A stretch of DNA of 43,113 nucleotides from positions 1 to 43,113 of the forward strand of contig NZ_JADEXE010000019.1 of the NCBI RefSeq assembly GCF_015207265.1. Direction: 5' to 3'. Shown piece after piece: positions 25,324 to 33,402 of this stretch. Position 1 is the first letter of the stretch. Every line of letters begins with the position of its first letter. Position numbers and translations under genes: made by a program. The notes under the pieces are model-generated. The model was not told the origin of the DNA. It ran no database searches and was given only the letters and a program-made list of their open reading frames with translations. This DNA comes from Nodosilinea sp. LEGE 07298 (GTDB lineage Bacteria > Cyanobacteriota > Cyanobacteriia > Phormidesmidales > Phormidesmidaceae).

Positions 25324-25752
25324 ATGGATCCACTGTCTCCCATTCCCTGGCTAAATGCTACCGGACGATTGGGCATCGCCATCCTATTTGCGGCTATTAT
25401 CGGCCTTGATCGCGAATTCAACAACAAACCGGCTGGCCTCCGAACCAATATGCTGGTGTCCCTAGGGGCCGCCCTGTTTGTGCTGGTTACCGTTCAAAGC
25501 GGGCTGGTTCAAACCGATAGCAGCTCTATGGCACGCACTCTGCAAGGCATTATTACCGGGGTTGGGTTTGTTGGGGCTGGCTCAATTTTGCGCGAAGATC
25601 GGGTACGGGGCTTGACCTCGGCCACCGCCGTCTGGATTTCGGCTGGAGTTGGGGTGGCGGCTGGGCTGGGGCAGTGGCAACTGGGCCTGTTGGGCACAGG
25701 GTTTGCTTTAATCATCTTGCGCTTGATGAAATTTGCCGAAAAACATATCTAA
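25324..25752 (+). CDS. MgtC/SapB-family membrane protein
   Basis: 142 residues, the length of the membrane-only MgtC forms. The conserved motif GLDREFNNKPAGLRTNMLV is at about 28-46, followed by four hydrophobic segments including GIITGVGFVGAGSILRE and the region ATAVWISAGVGVAAGLG. MgtC proteins affect magnesium or ATP homeostasis, in some species by inhibiting the F-type ATP synthase. The cytoplasmic C-terminal domain of longer homologues is absent. Co-transcribed with the DoxX-like gene. Confidence 0.93.
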   Translation: MDPLSPIPWLNATGRLGIAILFAAIIGLDREFNNKPAGLRTNMLVSLGAALFVLVTVQSGLVQTDSSSMARTLQGIITGVGFVGAGSILREDRVRGLTSATAVWISAGVGVAAGLGQWQLGLLGTGFALIILRLMKFAEKHI

Positions 25753-26073
<321 letters not shown>

Positions 26074-26078
26074 CACCA

Positions 26079-26108
26079 TAAGAATCTGATAAATCACGAT
26101 AAGAATCT
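26079..26108 (+). promoter_or_regulatory. paired TAAGAATCT element, probable AraC-type binding site
   Basis: Two identical 9-base half-sites start at 26079 and 26100, 21 bases apart (two helical turns). This spacing suits an AraC-family activator. The same pair at the same spacing follows the intact AraC gene (31657 and 31678). Here it stands about 185 bases upstream of the first SDR gene and may be part of its promoter. Confidence 0.6.
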
Positions 26109-26292
26109 GAAAGAACTTAAGTGTGGAAACTTATTACGCTCAAGTTAACCATTTGCAGACAGATTTGAAGCGTGGTGAAAATAAGGGCGCAACCCAGCCA
26201 GTCATTAATATTATCGCAGTTCAGCGGTCTTTCCGTACGCGAGACTGCCGCGCAGACTTATTAAATTACTGACTTTAACAAGGAGAATAACC

Positions 26293-27057
26293 GTGACAAA
26301 CAACACGAAGATCGCCTTGGTCACAGGAGCGAGCCGAGGACTGGGCAAAAATACGGCTTTGGCGCTTGCCAAAAAAGGGGTCGATGTGATCGTGACCTAT
26401 CGCAGCAGTGAAGTAGAGGCAAGTAGCGTTGTCTCTGAGATTGCAGAAATGGGCGGTAAAGCCGCTGCCCTGCAATTGGACGCTTCCAGCACAAAACCCT
26501 TTGATGAATTCGCGGCACAGGTCAAGCAGACGCTTCGAGATCAGTGGCAGGCCGAGCAGTTTGATTTTCTGGTGAACAATGCAGGAATTGGCATCCATAA
26601 ACCGTTTGCTGAAACCACCGAGGACGACTTTGATCGATTGATAAACCTCCAATTCAAGGGCGTTTTCTTTCTCACCCAAAAGCTGTTGCCACTGATCAAG
26701 GACGGCGGACGAATTGTGAATCTCTCGTCAGGCCTTGCTCGCTTTACGCTGCCGGGCTACTCAGCCTATGCCAGCATGAAAGGCGCGATCGAGGTGCTGA
26801 CCCGATACATGGCAAAAGAACTTGGGCACAGACAGATTGCCGTAAACGTGGTAGCTCCGGGCGCGATCGAAACAGATTTTGCGGGCGGTGCAGTCCGTGA
26901 CAATCCAGAAATCAACACCTTCCTCGCTTCGCAAACGGCATTAGGTCGAGTGGGTGTTCCCGATGATATTGGCGGGGCGATCGCATCTTTACTTTCCGAA
27001 GATAACCGCTGGGTAAATGCTCAAAGAATTGAAGTCTCTGGCGGCATGTTTCTTTAA
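26293..27057 (+). CDS. short-chain dehydrogenase/reductase (SDR)
   Basis: 254 residues from GTG 26293, with AGGAG nine bases upstream. A classical SDR: cofactor motif TGASRGLG at 11-18, NNAG near 95-98, active-site Ser145/146, Tyr159 and Lys163 (YASMK), and a C-terminus ending VSGGMFL. The basic TYRSSE after beta-2 favours NADP(H). Cytoplasmic reductase of unknown substrate. First of a same-strand series of redox genes (SDR, SDR, SnoaL-like, NmrA-like, SDR). It is preceded by a putative AraC site and by debris of an AraC gene, so it was probably an AraC-activated target. Confidence 0.92.
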   Translation: MTNNTKIALVTGASRGLGKNTALALAKKGVDVIVTYRSSEVEASSVVSEIAEMGGKAAALQLDASSTKPFDEFAAQVKQTLRDQWQAEQFDFLVNNAGIGIHKPFAETTEDDFDRLINLQFKGVFFLTQKLLPLIKDGGRIVNLSSGLARFTLPGYSAYASMKGAIEVLTRYMAKELGHRQIAVNVVAPGAIETDFAGGAVRDNPEINTFLASQTALGRVGVPDDIGGAIASLLSEDNRWVNAQRIEVSGGMFL

Positions 27058-27106
27058 TTCACACTGACTGAAGCCCAAAGAAACTCAAACAAAAGGAAAC
27101 CTCACC

Positions 27107-27841
27107 ATGCTGAATGTAGAAAACAAAGTGATTGTTATCACCGGAGCCAGTAGCGGTATTGGTGAAGCCACCGCGAATCTGCTCGCCCAAAATGGTGCAA
27201 AAGTCGTTTTGGGAGCACGCCGGACAGACAAGCTAGAGAAGCTAGTCAAGCAGATTCACGCCTCTGGTGGTACAGCAGAGTTCAAAGCAGTCGATGTCAC
27301 CGATCGCGACAATGTGAAAGCATTTGTTGAGTTTGCCAAAGACAAATTTGGTCGCGTCGATGTGATCTTTAACAATGCAGGCGTGATGCCCCTATCGCCG
27401 ATGAATGCCCTGAAAGTCGAGGAATGGGACAACATGATTAATGTGAATATTCGGGGCGTATTGAATGGTATCGCAGCGGGGCTACCGATTATGGAAGCTC
27501 AAGGTGGTGGGCAGTTCATCAATACCGCATCGATTGGGGCTCATGTGGTCGTTCCGACGGGGGCCGTCTATTGCGCCACGAAACATGCGGTTTGGGCTAT
27601 CTCTGAAGGACTGCGCCAGGAATCGCAAAATATTCGCGTCACTACGATCTCTCCGGGTGTCGTTGAGACGGAGCTGGGCTCTGATATTACAGACGAGTCG
27701 GCGAAAGGTGCTTTGCAGGAATTTCGCAAAATTTCGCTTAGCCCAGATGCGATCGCGAGAGCGGTGCTGTACGCCGTATCCCAGCCCGATGACGTTGACG
27801 TGAATGAAATCATAGTCCGACCGACGGTCAGTGCGTTCTGA
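27107..27841 (+). CDS. short-chain dehydrogenase/reductase (SDR)
   Basis: 244 residues, with AAAGGAAA upstream of ATG 27107. Cofactor motif TGASSGIG at 12-19, NNAG at 89-92, Ser142, Tyr155 and Lys159 (YCATK). It ends with DVDVNEIIVRPTVSAF, the C-terminus typical of the YdfG/clavulanate-dehydrogenase-like group. The GARR segment after beta-2 suggests NADP(H). It follows the first SDR by 49 bases and probably shares its transcript. A scrap of a third gene with the same kind of C-terminus lies at 28605-28649. Confidence 0.92.
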   Translation: MLNVENKVIVITGASSGIGEATANLLAQNGAKVVLGARRTDKLEKLVKQIHASGGTAEFKAVDVTDRDNVKAFVEFAKDKFGRVDVIFNNAGVMPLSPMNALKVEEWDNMINVNIRGVLNGIAAGLPIMEAQGGGQFINTASIGAHVVVPTGAVYCATKHAVWAISEGLRQESQNIRVTTISPGVVETELGSDITDESAKGALQEFRKISLSPDAIARAVLYAVSQPDDVDVNEIIVRPTVSAF

Positions 27842-27896
27842 AGGGAATCGGTCAAAGCATAGGAGCGTTATCACCAACACAAAGGACATTGTCGTA

Positions 27897-28385
27897 ATGA
27901 AACCATTTCATTTTTTAGCTGCTATGGTGCTTACTCTCACGGTAGGCTGTAACGCTGTCGGACAAACTTCTGTTCACAATGGAACACTGGCACCAAGTAA
28001 CAAGGCCGTTGTCGAGGCGAGTTTTCAGCAATGGCAAGATGGTACCGGCTCTCCTTTCGAGCTTTTATCAGAGGATATGCGCTGGACGATTAGTGGCTTT
28101 AATACATATGCCAGCACTTACACACGCGAGCCTTTTGAAGAAGAGCTGATTGCGCCTTTTAATGAGCGCGTAGAGGAGCCTTTAAGGCCAACACAGTGGC
28201 AAGTTTATGAAGATGGCGACGTTGTTATTATTCATTTTGATGCTGAAACAACCTTGATTAATGGAGAACAGTATAGGAACAGCTATGCCTGGTTTTTCAC
28301 TTTCGATGATGAAGAAGTGACTGAAGTTACCGCATTCTTGGACATGCCAGCTTTTGAAAAAGTTTTGGAAATAGAAGTTAGGTAA
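27897..28385 (+). CDS. SnoaL/NTF2-like lipoprotein or exported protein
   Basis: 162 residues from ATG 27897; an upstream in-frame start overlaps the SDR stop. A signal peptide of lipoprotein style ends at LTVGC (Cys about 15), a near-consensus lipobox. The rest is a SnoaL-like ketosteroid-isomerase fold (AVVEASFQQWQDGTGSPFEL, then WTISG, HFDAETTLINGEQYRNSYAW, FLDMPAFEKVL). This family binds or isomerises small polyketide- or steroid-like molecules, but most members are uncharacterised. It is a little more AT-rich than the SDR genes it follows. Confidence 0.82.
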   Translation: MKPFHFLAAMVLTLTVGCNAVGQTSVHNGTLAPSNKAVVEASFQQWQDGTGSPFELLSEDMRWTISGFNTYASTYTREPFEEELIAPFNERVEEPLRPTQWQVYEDGDVVIIHFDAETTLINGEQYRNSYAWFFTFDDEEVTEVTAFLDMPAFEKVLEIEVR

Positions 28386-28604
28386 CCAATGAATTAAATT
28401 GTGGATTACACCTGATGAGTTGATGGAAACTGTGTATCTCACGGACAGTTACGTCCAGTTTTCCTCGCGCTTGAATTGCAGCAGGAATTCTCAAAGAGCT
28501 GTTCCAGGAAAACAACGTTAGTTTTCCAGTAGCATCGCCGAATTAAATATTTTCAAATGTGGTTATATCCCTCTTCTGTCTAGGGCAATCGCATTTTTAT
28601 CCAA

Positions 28605-28649
28605 TTCAATGAAGTGATTGTCCGCCCGATCCGCCAGACGATGATGTAA
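28605..28649 (+). pseudogene. C-terminal scrap of an SDR gene
   Basis: Reads FNEVIVRPIRQTMM then stop. This matches the terminus of the SDR at 27107 (VNEIIVRPTVSAF) and related SDRs ending in NEIxVRPTxQ. No SDR body precedes it, so this is the tail of a deleted gene, 29 bases before the NmrA-like gene. The rest of the 293-base gap (28386-28678) shows nothing I can name. Confidence 0.5.
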
Positions 28650-28678
28650 CCACGCTATAGAGCCAAGGGGAAAATCTT

Positions 28679-29557
28679 GTGTATGTAGTTTTTGGTGCGA
28701 CTGGGCAGACGGGTTCTGCGGTTGCTGACGCTTTGCTTGGGAAAAATCAGTCGGTGCAGGTCGTTTTGCGATCGGACAAAACCGCCGCTGCTTGGCGGGC
28801 GAGAGGCGCAGACGTTACTTTTGCAGACCTAAGCGATTTAGAAGCGATAACCCATGCGATGCGGAATGCGGACGCTGTTTACGCGATGAATCCGCCTGCC
28901 TACAACGTCGCCAATATGTTTGCGGTGGCGAGAGGAATCGGTGAGCGTTACGTTGCTGCTATCAAAAATTCTGGCGTGCAGAAAGTCGTGTTGCTGTCTT
29001 CGATCGGCTCACAACGCGCCTCGGGCACGGGAAACATTTTTACGACGCATATTTTAGAGACAATTTTTGGCGATTTGGAAATCCCTGTTGCTTTTTTGCG
29101 AGCATCAGCATTTTTGGAAAACTGGGGCAGCGTGGCGAAGGTTGCCGCTGAGCAAGGCATTTTGCCGAGCTTCTATACGCCGCTTGAGCGCAAGATTCCG
29201 ATGGTGTGCGCTGCTGATATCGGACGTGCCGTTGCCCAAGCGATGACCGCAGACTGGACGGGCAAACGCATCATCGAACTGCACGGCGCAGCAGATTATT
29301 CGCCAAACGATGTCGCCGCCGCTTTTGCCGCCGTTCTCGGTCGCGACGTACAGGCTGTCGCTGTCCCCGAAAGCGAGTGGCAGGCAACAATGTCCGGATT
29401 CGGCTTTTCGCCTGAAGCCGTCAACAGTTATAGCGAGATGATGCGCGGCTTTAATTCTGGTCACATTGTTTTTGAAGGAGGAAACCACGTTCAAATAGTC
29501 AGGGGGCAAATGATGATTGCAGATGCCGTCAGCAAACTGATCGAAGCACAAACTTGA
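28679..29557 (+). CDS. NmrA-like NAD(P)-binding protein (atypical SDR)
   Basis: 292 residues from GTG 28679 with AGGGG upstream. The N-terminal Rossmann motif GATGQTG (residues 6-12) and VLRSDKTAAAW match NmrA/HSCARG and quinone-reductase-like atypical SDRs. The usual catalytic YxxxK is not evident, which fits NmrA proteins that sense the NADP+/NADPH ratio, or QOR2-type reductases. Cytoplasmic. It lies 31 bases upstream of the third SDR gene and is probably co-transcribed with it. Confidence 0.88.
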   Translation: MYVVFGATGQTGSAVADALLGKNQSVQVVLRSDKTAAAWRARGADVTFADLSDLEAITHAMRNADAVYAMNPPAYNVANMFAVARGIGERYVAAIKNSGVQKVVLLSSIGSQRASGTGNIFTTHILETIFGDLEIPVAFLRASAFLENWGSVAKVAAEQGILPSFYTPLERKIPMVCAADIGRAVAQAMTADWTGKRIIELHGAADYSPNDVAAAFAAVLGRDVQAVAVPESEWQATMSGFGFSPEAVNSYSEMMRGFNSGHIVFEGGNHVQIVRGQMMIADAVSKLIEAQT

Positions 29558-29588
29558 GTCAACAATTTCACACCTAAAGGAGTCCATC

Positions 29589-30332
29589 ATGACGACAATA
29601 CTTGCAGGCAAAGTTGCCCTGGTTACTGGCGGTTCACGCGGTTTAGGCGCGGCGATCGCCAAGCGTCTCGCTCACGATGGGGTCACCGTTGCGCTCACCT
29701 ACACCAGTTCGCCCCAAAAAGCTGATCAGGTGGTTCGGGATATTGAAGCAACCGGGGGAAAAGCCCTGGCGATTCGGGCTGACAGTGCCGATGTAGATGC
29801 GGTAAAACACGCCGTCGCTGAGACTGTTAACACCCTCGGTCGGCTCGACATTCTCGTCAACAACGCAGGCGTTTTGGTTTTAGCGCCGATCGACCAGTTC
29901 TCGATGGAAGAGTTTGACCGACTCGTCGCCATTAATATCAAAGGCGTCTTCGTCGCCACTCAAGAGGCCGTTCGTCACATGAGCGAGGGAGGACGGATCA
30001 TCATGATTGGCAGCTTCATCAGTGATTTTACCCCCTTTGCCGGTCTCTCGGTCTATGCGTTGTCGAAGGGGGCAATCGCTAGTTTTACCCGTGGCCTCGC
30101 CCGCGATTTGGGGACTCGCGGTATCACGGTCAACAATATTCAACCGGGTCCGATCAATACCGATATGAATCCCGCAGATGGGGACTCTGCTAAAGAAATC
30201 ACTAACATGATTGCTCTTGGTCGCTACGGACAGGACAACGAGGTGGCTGGCATGGTTTCTTATCTCGCCGGACCTGAAGCCGCTTTTGTCACGGGTGCGA
30301 GCCTCAAAATTGATGGCGGCATAGCTGCTTGA
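29589..30332 (+). CDS. short-chain dehydrogenase/reductase (SDR, FabG-like)
   Basis: 247 residues, with AAAGGAG upstream of ATG 29589. Motifs: TGGSRGLG at 13-20, NNAG at 91-94, Ser142, Tyr156 and Lys160 (YALSK), C-terminus GASLKIDGGIAA. The TYTSS segment after beta-2 suggests NADP(H). Closest in layout to 3-oxoacyl-ACP reductase-like SDRs, but its place among paralogous redox genes argues against a role in primary fatty-acid synthesis. Follows the NmrA-like gene closely. Confidence 0.92.
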   Translation: MTTILAGKVALVTGGSRGLGAAIAKRLAHDGVTVALTYTSSPQKADQVVRDIEATGGKALAIRADSADVDAVKHAVAETVNTLGRLDILVNNAGVLVLAPIDQFSMEEFDRLVAINIKGVFVATQEAVRHMSEGGRIIMIGSFISDFTPFAGLSVYALSKGAIASFTRGLARDLGTRGITVNNIQPGPINTDMNPADGDSAKEITNMIALGRYGQDNEVAGMVSYLAGPEAAFVTGASLKIDGGIAA

Positions 30333-30379
30333 ACAAGACGTAAGCAGTTACAAATCAGCATTTCATTGAGAATGATCCC

Positions 30380-30559
30380 ATGAAGCGTTCAGTATCACAA
30401 TGCAAGAATAATTTTGAGTCTGAGGTTACATCTCAGACTAATTCCATCTGTGACTCCTCAGTTAATTATGCCCTGATTGCGATCGCGCAAGAAGTTGCTG
30501 AATTGCTGAAACAATCCCATCCAGCACAAGCTGATAAAAGCGACAGTATAGAGAGTTAA
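30380..30559 (+). CDS. possible 59-residue small protein
   Basis: ATG 30380 to TAA 30559. The sequence is polar with one amphipathic helix (ALIAIAQEVAELLKQS) and two cysteines. There is no strong ribosome site and I do not recognise it. It lies alone in the 390-base gap between the third SDR and the AraC gene. Coding status uncertain. Confidence 0.35.
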   Translation: MKRSVSQCKNNFESEVTSQTNSICDSSVNYALIAIAQEVAELLKQSHPAQADKSDSIES

Positions 30560-30720
30560 TAGTCAGGCAAAAATTTGCTGCATGAACGATCAACGGCTAA
30601 GTTAGAAAAGTCTACCTAAGGAGAGAAGCGTTAATGGCTAGCTTTTGCCTTAATGCGCCAGTGATTGTCTTGGGTTTCTAACTGATAGACGCTTTTTCTG
30701 CGCCAGAGTCAGGTTGAGAG

Positions 30721-31650
30721 GTGTTATTTTGTAACTGCAAGCAATCGGTGAGAGCAAGCTCTATGGCCAGCAACCAGCTCAACTCGCTCGAACTCAGCCA
30801 ACGGTTTAATAAACCACTGATGATCTCCAGTCGTCAAATGAGCTGGAATGGCATTTTGGTGGAGCAGTGTCAAAGTCCTGCTTCAACCTACGAGGCAGAA
30901 CTCCCAGCCCTCTCAGAACACTGGCTTAGCTTACACCTGGGGAATCCTACTCATATAATTCAAAAACGGGACGATCGACTGCATGAATCAATCCTTCAGG
31001 AAGGGGACAATCTCTTCATTCCGGCTGGACAGCCAAGCTACTGGTGTCAAGATAAAAGTGGTATCACCTGTACTCCACTATTCATTTGCTTAAAACCAGA
31101 ACTGATTCAACAGGTTGCTGAAGCCTCTGATATGGATTCAAGACGGTTCGAGTTTATACATTGTTTTGGTCAGCAAGATCTGCAACTTCACCAGATTGGT
31201 ATGCTGATATTGGCTGAGTTGCGATCGCACGGGATGATGGGGAAACTCTATGTCGAATCACTCACTCAAATTTTAGTGATTCATTTGCTGCGACACTATT
31301 CGACTCTGACGCGACCGATCGCATCCCAAGACAGCAGATTCACTCGTATCCAGTTGCAGCAGGCGATCGATTACATTCACACTTACTTGAATCGAGATTT
31401 GTCCTTGGCTGAACTAGCAAGCGTTGTGAATATCAGCCCGACTTACTTTGCGAGTTTGTTTAAGCAGGAAATGGGGATTTCGCCCCACCAGTATGTGATT
31501 CGACAGCGCGTGGAGCAGGCGAAACTGATGCTGTCAAAAACGGATTTGGCGATTGCAGACATCGCCCTACAAGTCGGCTTCTCCAGTCAAAGCCATCTGA
31601 CCCAACAGTTTAAGCGCCTCACTGGCATGACACCCAAACAGGTTCGTTAA
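30721..31650 (+). CDS. AraC-family transcriptional regulator
   Basis: 309 residues from GTG 30721; ATG 30763 (295 residues) is an equally reasonable start. Residues about 30-190 are a divergent cupin-like sensing domain (LFIPAGQPSYW). The C-terminal 100 residues hold the double helix-turn-helix (LSLAELASVVNISPTYFASL, then IADIALQVGFSSQSHLTQQF) and the family ending GMTPKQVR. The next bases carry a paired TAAGAATCT element. A second araC tail with the same element stands before the SDR genes, so the two regulators probably shared related operators and controlled nearby redox genes. Confidence 0.92.
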   Translation: MLFCNCKQSVRASSMASNQLNSLELSQRFNKPLMISSRQMSWNGILVEQCQSPASTYEAELPALSEHWLSLHLGNPTHIIQKRDDRLHESILQEGDNLFIPAGQPSYWCQDKSGITCTPLFICLKPELIQQVAEASDMDSRRFEFIHCFGQQDLQLHQIGMLILAELRSHGMMGKLYVESLTQILVIHLLRHYSTLTRPIASQDSRFTRIQLQQAIDYIHTYLNRDLSLAELASVVNISPTYFASLFKQEMGISPHQYVIRQRVEQAKLMLSKTDLAIADIALQVGFSSQSHLTQQFKRLTGMTPKQVR

Positions 31651-31656
31651 TCTCCA

Positions 31657-31686
31657 TAAGAATCTAACAAACCGTCGTAAGAATCT
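31657..31686 (+). promoter_or_regulatory. paired TAAGAATCT element after araC, probable AraC-type binding site
   Basis: Half-sites at 31657-31665 and 31678-31686, 21 bases apart, begin 7 bases after the AraC stop. A similar following stretch (GAAAG-A-T-AAG) is shared with the copy at 26079. It may drive the CPBP gene at 32071 or a target gene since lost. Confidence 0.6.
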
Positions 31687-32070
31687 GAAAGCAGTCAAGC
31701 ATTAGAACTGGCTACACTTTAGTCAGTAAGGCACGTGGTTATGTCGCAAAAACAATGGTTTTAGTGTTTGATCGCATTTCTGCGGAGACTTGCGATGAGA
31801 GTTTTGGGTGACCCAGATCCTTACCCTTTGCTACCACACATACATAGTCAATCCATCACAAACAGTAAAAGGGAGTTGACTTGGCAGTTTTGGAGAGGGT
31901 GGCTAGCGGTTGAGTTCTGCGATCAAATATCAGCTGCATCTCAAGGGCTCGGCTATCTCAAGAATCCGGCCATCTCAAACATTGGGCACAGCGCTGTTTG
32001 AGCACGTGCGGCTTGCCCTTGTCCCCCGGCGTGCGATCGCTCATCCGTTGCCCTAAAGGAGTTGATTACC
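31687..32070. other. spacer without a supported gene
   Basis: After the paired element there is no confident gene. A 77-codon frame at 31768-32001 starts at TTG without a ribosome site and has no recognisable content. The distal end holds the AAAGGAG ribosome site of the CPBP gene. Confidence 0.45.
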
Positions 32071-32811
32071 ATGTCTCAGGTTCCTTCTAACCCCCCACGG
32101 GAATCAGAAAAGACTACTGCCACGTCCTCACCTCGCCCCAGCAAGGTTCCCCGTCCGGGCTTGCCCGAGGGGATTGTGGGTCTGATCGTCTTTAGCGTAG
32201 TCGGGTATGGAATCGGCTCGCAACTCTCGCGGCTCGGACTCGATCCCGTGGTCTACGGCCTGGTCTTCACCGCGCTCTCCGGCATTGCTGGCATCGCCGG
32301 GTTCGCCGCCGCTGTGCTGCTCCGCATCCGATCCCTCAGCCCCTTCGGCGTCCGCCCAGTCCCCCGGCGATGGCTACTGATCGGGGTCGGGGCGGGAGTA
32401 GTCGCCTTCATAGTCAAGGGGCTGGCGGTGCTGGCCTACATCGCCATCACCGGAGACAGCTCCACCCCTCAGACAGTGTACGCCGAAGGTGGCAGTGGTG
32501 GGGTGCTGTCCTTAATCTTGGCAACGCTGTTTCTCGGTCTCCTCACACCCCTGGGTGAGGAGCTGATCTTTCGGGGCGTCATCGCCAACGTGCTGCTGTG
32601 CCACGGGCGGCCAGTTTTTGGGGTCGTGGGCAGTGCCCTAATCTTCGCCTTCATGCACGGCATCAATATCGTCTTTCCCGCCGCTCTGGTGATGGGTCTC
32701 GTCGGTGCCGAGTTGTTGCGCCGCAGCGGCTCGGTCTGGCCCGCCGTCGTCGTTCACGTCGTCTTCAACCTGCCCACTGTTCCCGTGATGGTGCTCGCTG
32801 GCATGGGCTGA
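32071..32811 (+). CDS. CPBP-family intramembrane metalloprotease
   Basis: 246 residues from ATG 32071 (AAAGGAG upstream; a TTG three codons earlier is less likely). A Pro/Ser-rich cytoplasmic leader is followed by about six TM segments. The active-site motifs are complete: EELIFR (Glu163, Glu164, Arg168), His196 in FAFMH, and His229/Asn233 in HVVFN. Relatives cleave prenylated or other membrane proteins (Rce1/Abi type) or give bacteriocin immunity. The gene is very GC-rich, with a codon style unlike its neighbours and reminiscent of actinobacteria, so recent transfer is likely. Confidence 0.9.
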   Translation: MSQVPSNPPRESEKTTATSSPRPSKVPRPGLPEGIVGLIVFSVVGYGIGSQLSRLGLDPVVYGLVFTALSGIAGIAGFAAAVLLRIRSLSPFGVRPVPRRWLLIGVGAGVVAFIVKGLAVLAYIAITGDSSTPQTVYAEGGSGGVLSLILATLFLGLLTPLGEELIFRGVIANVLLCHGRPVFGVVGSALIFAFMHGINIVFPAALVMGLVGAELLRRSGSVWPAVVVHVVFNLPTVPVMVLAGMG

Positions 32812-32909
32812 ACTATCAGCAGCTAGATCAAAGGAAATCACCATGTCTTACGTTTCTTTCAATCACCTACGCAACGATCTGTACCCTATGACCGCAAGAT
32901 CGCGAAGGC

Positions 32910-33200
32910 TTGATAACACTGACGCTGCTGGTATGGCTAGGCTGGCGATTTGGGCAGCAGCGCCAGGGTAAACCCCAGGCCCAGTGGGTAGTAGTCGCCA
33001 TTGCTGTCTCTTCCCTGGGGTTTGCTATGGCCTATGCGATCGCCCTAGGATTGCCGTTAACCCCACCCTTACTGGGGTTCTTGCTAATCCAAAATTCTCT
33101 GGTTGCAGGGGTTGCGGGGTATTTATTCTGGTGCTACGGGCTAGAGACCGCAATGATCGCCCATCTGACGGTTCATGCCGTGCTGGCCCTCCTAGGTTGA
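32910..33200 (+). pseudogene. truncated CPBP-family protein (C-terminal half only)
   Basis: A 96-codon frame from TTG 32910 matches the C-terminal half of CPBP proteases (AIAVSSLGFAMAYAIALG, then VAGYLFWCYGLETAMIAH). The EExxxR half is missing, and Tyr stands where the catalytic His of the second motif is expected (FAMAY). Upstream, ATG 32843 with AAGGAAA opens a different frame (MSYVSFNHLRND) that stops at about 32968, so the 5' end is frameshifted or replaced. Probably a dead fragment. Confidence 0.6.
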
Positions 33201-33402
33201 GGCATGGCAAGGCCGTTCTGGATATCGCCACGCAGTAAGCAGATGCTCTCAAGCCCGCCGGGGACGCACAGGGGTTGGGTGATCTCGAATCTTCGCCACA
33301 GCTAAGGCGTTAAACACCATGGCTCCAATTTCTTCTAATAACCTACGAAATCGTGACCGACTCACGCACGATTCACTATCAACAGCTTCCCCTAGGAGGA
33401 GA

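Noticed and set aside
31768-32001. 77-codon frame after the AraC gene
   Set aside because: TTG start, no ribosome site, low-information sequence.
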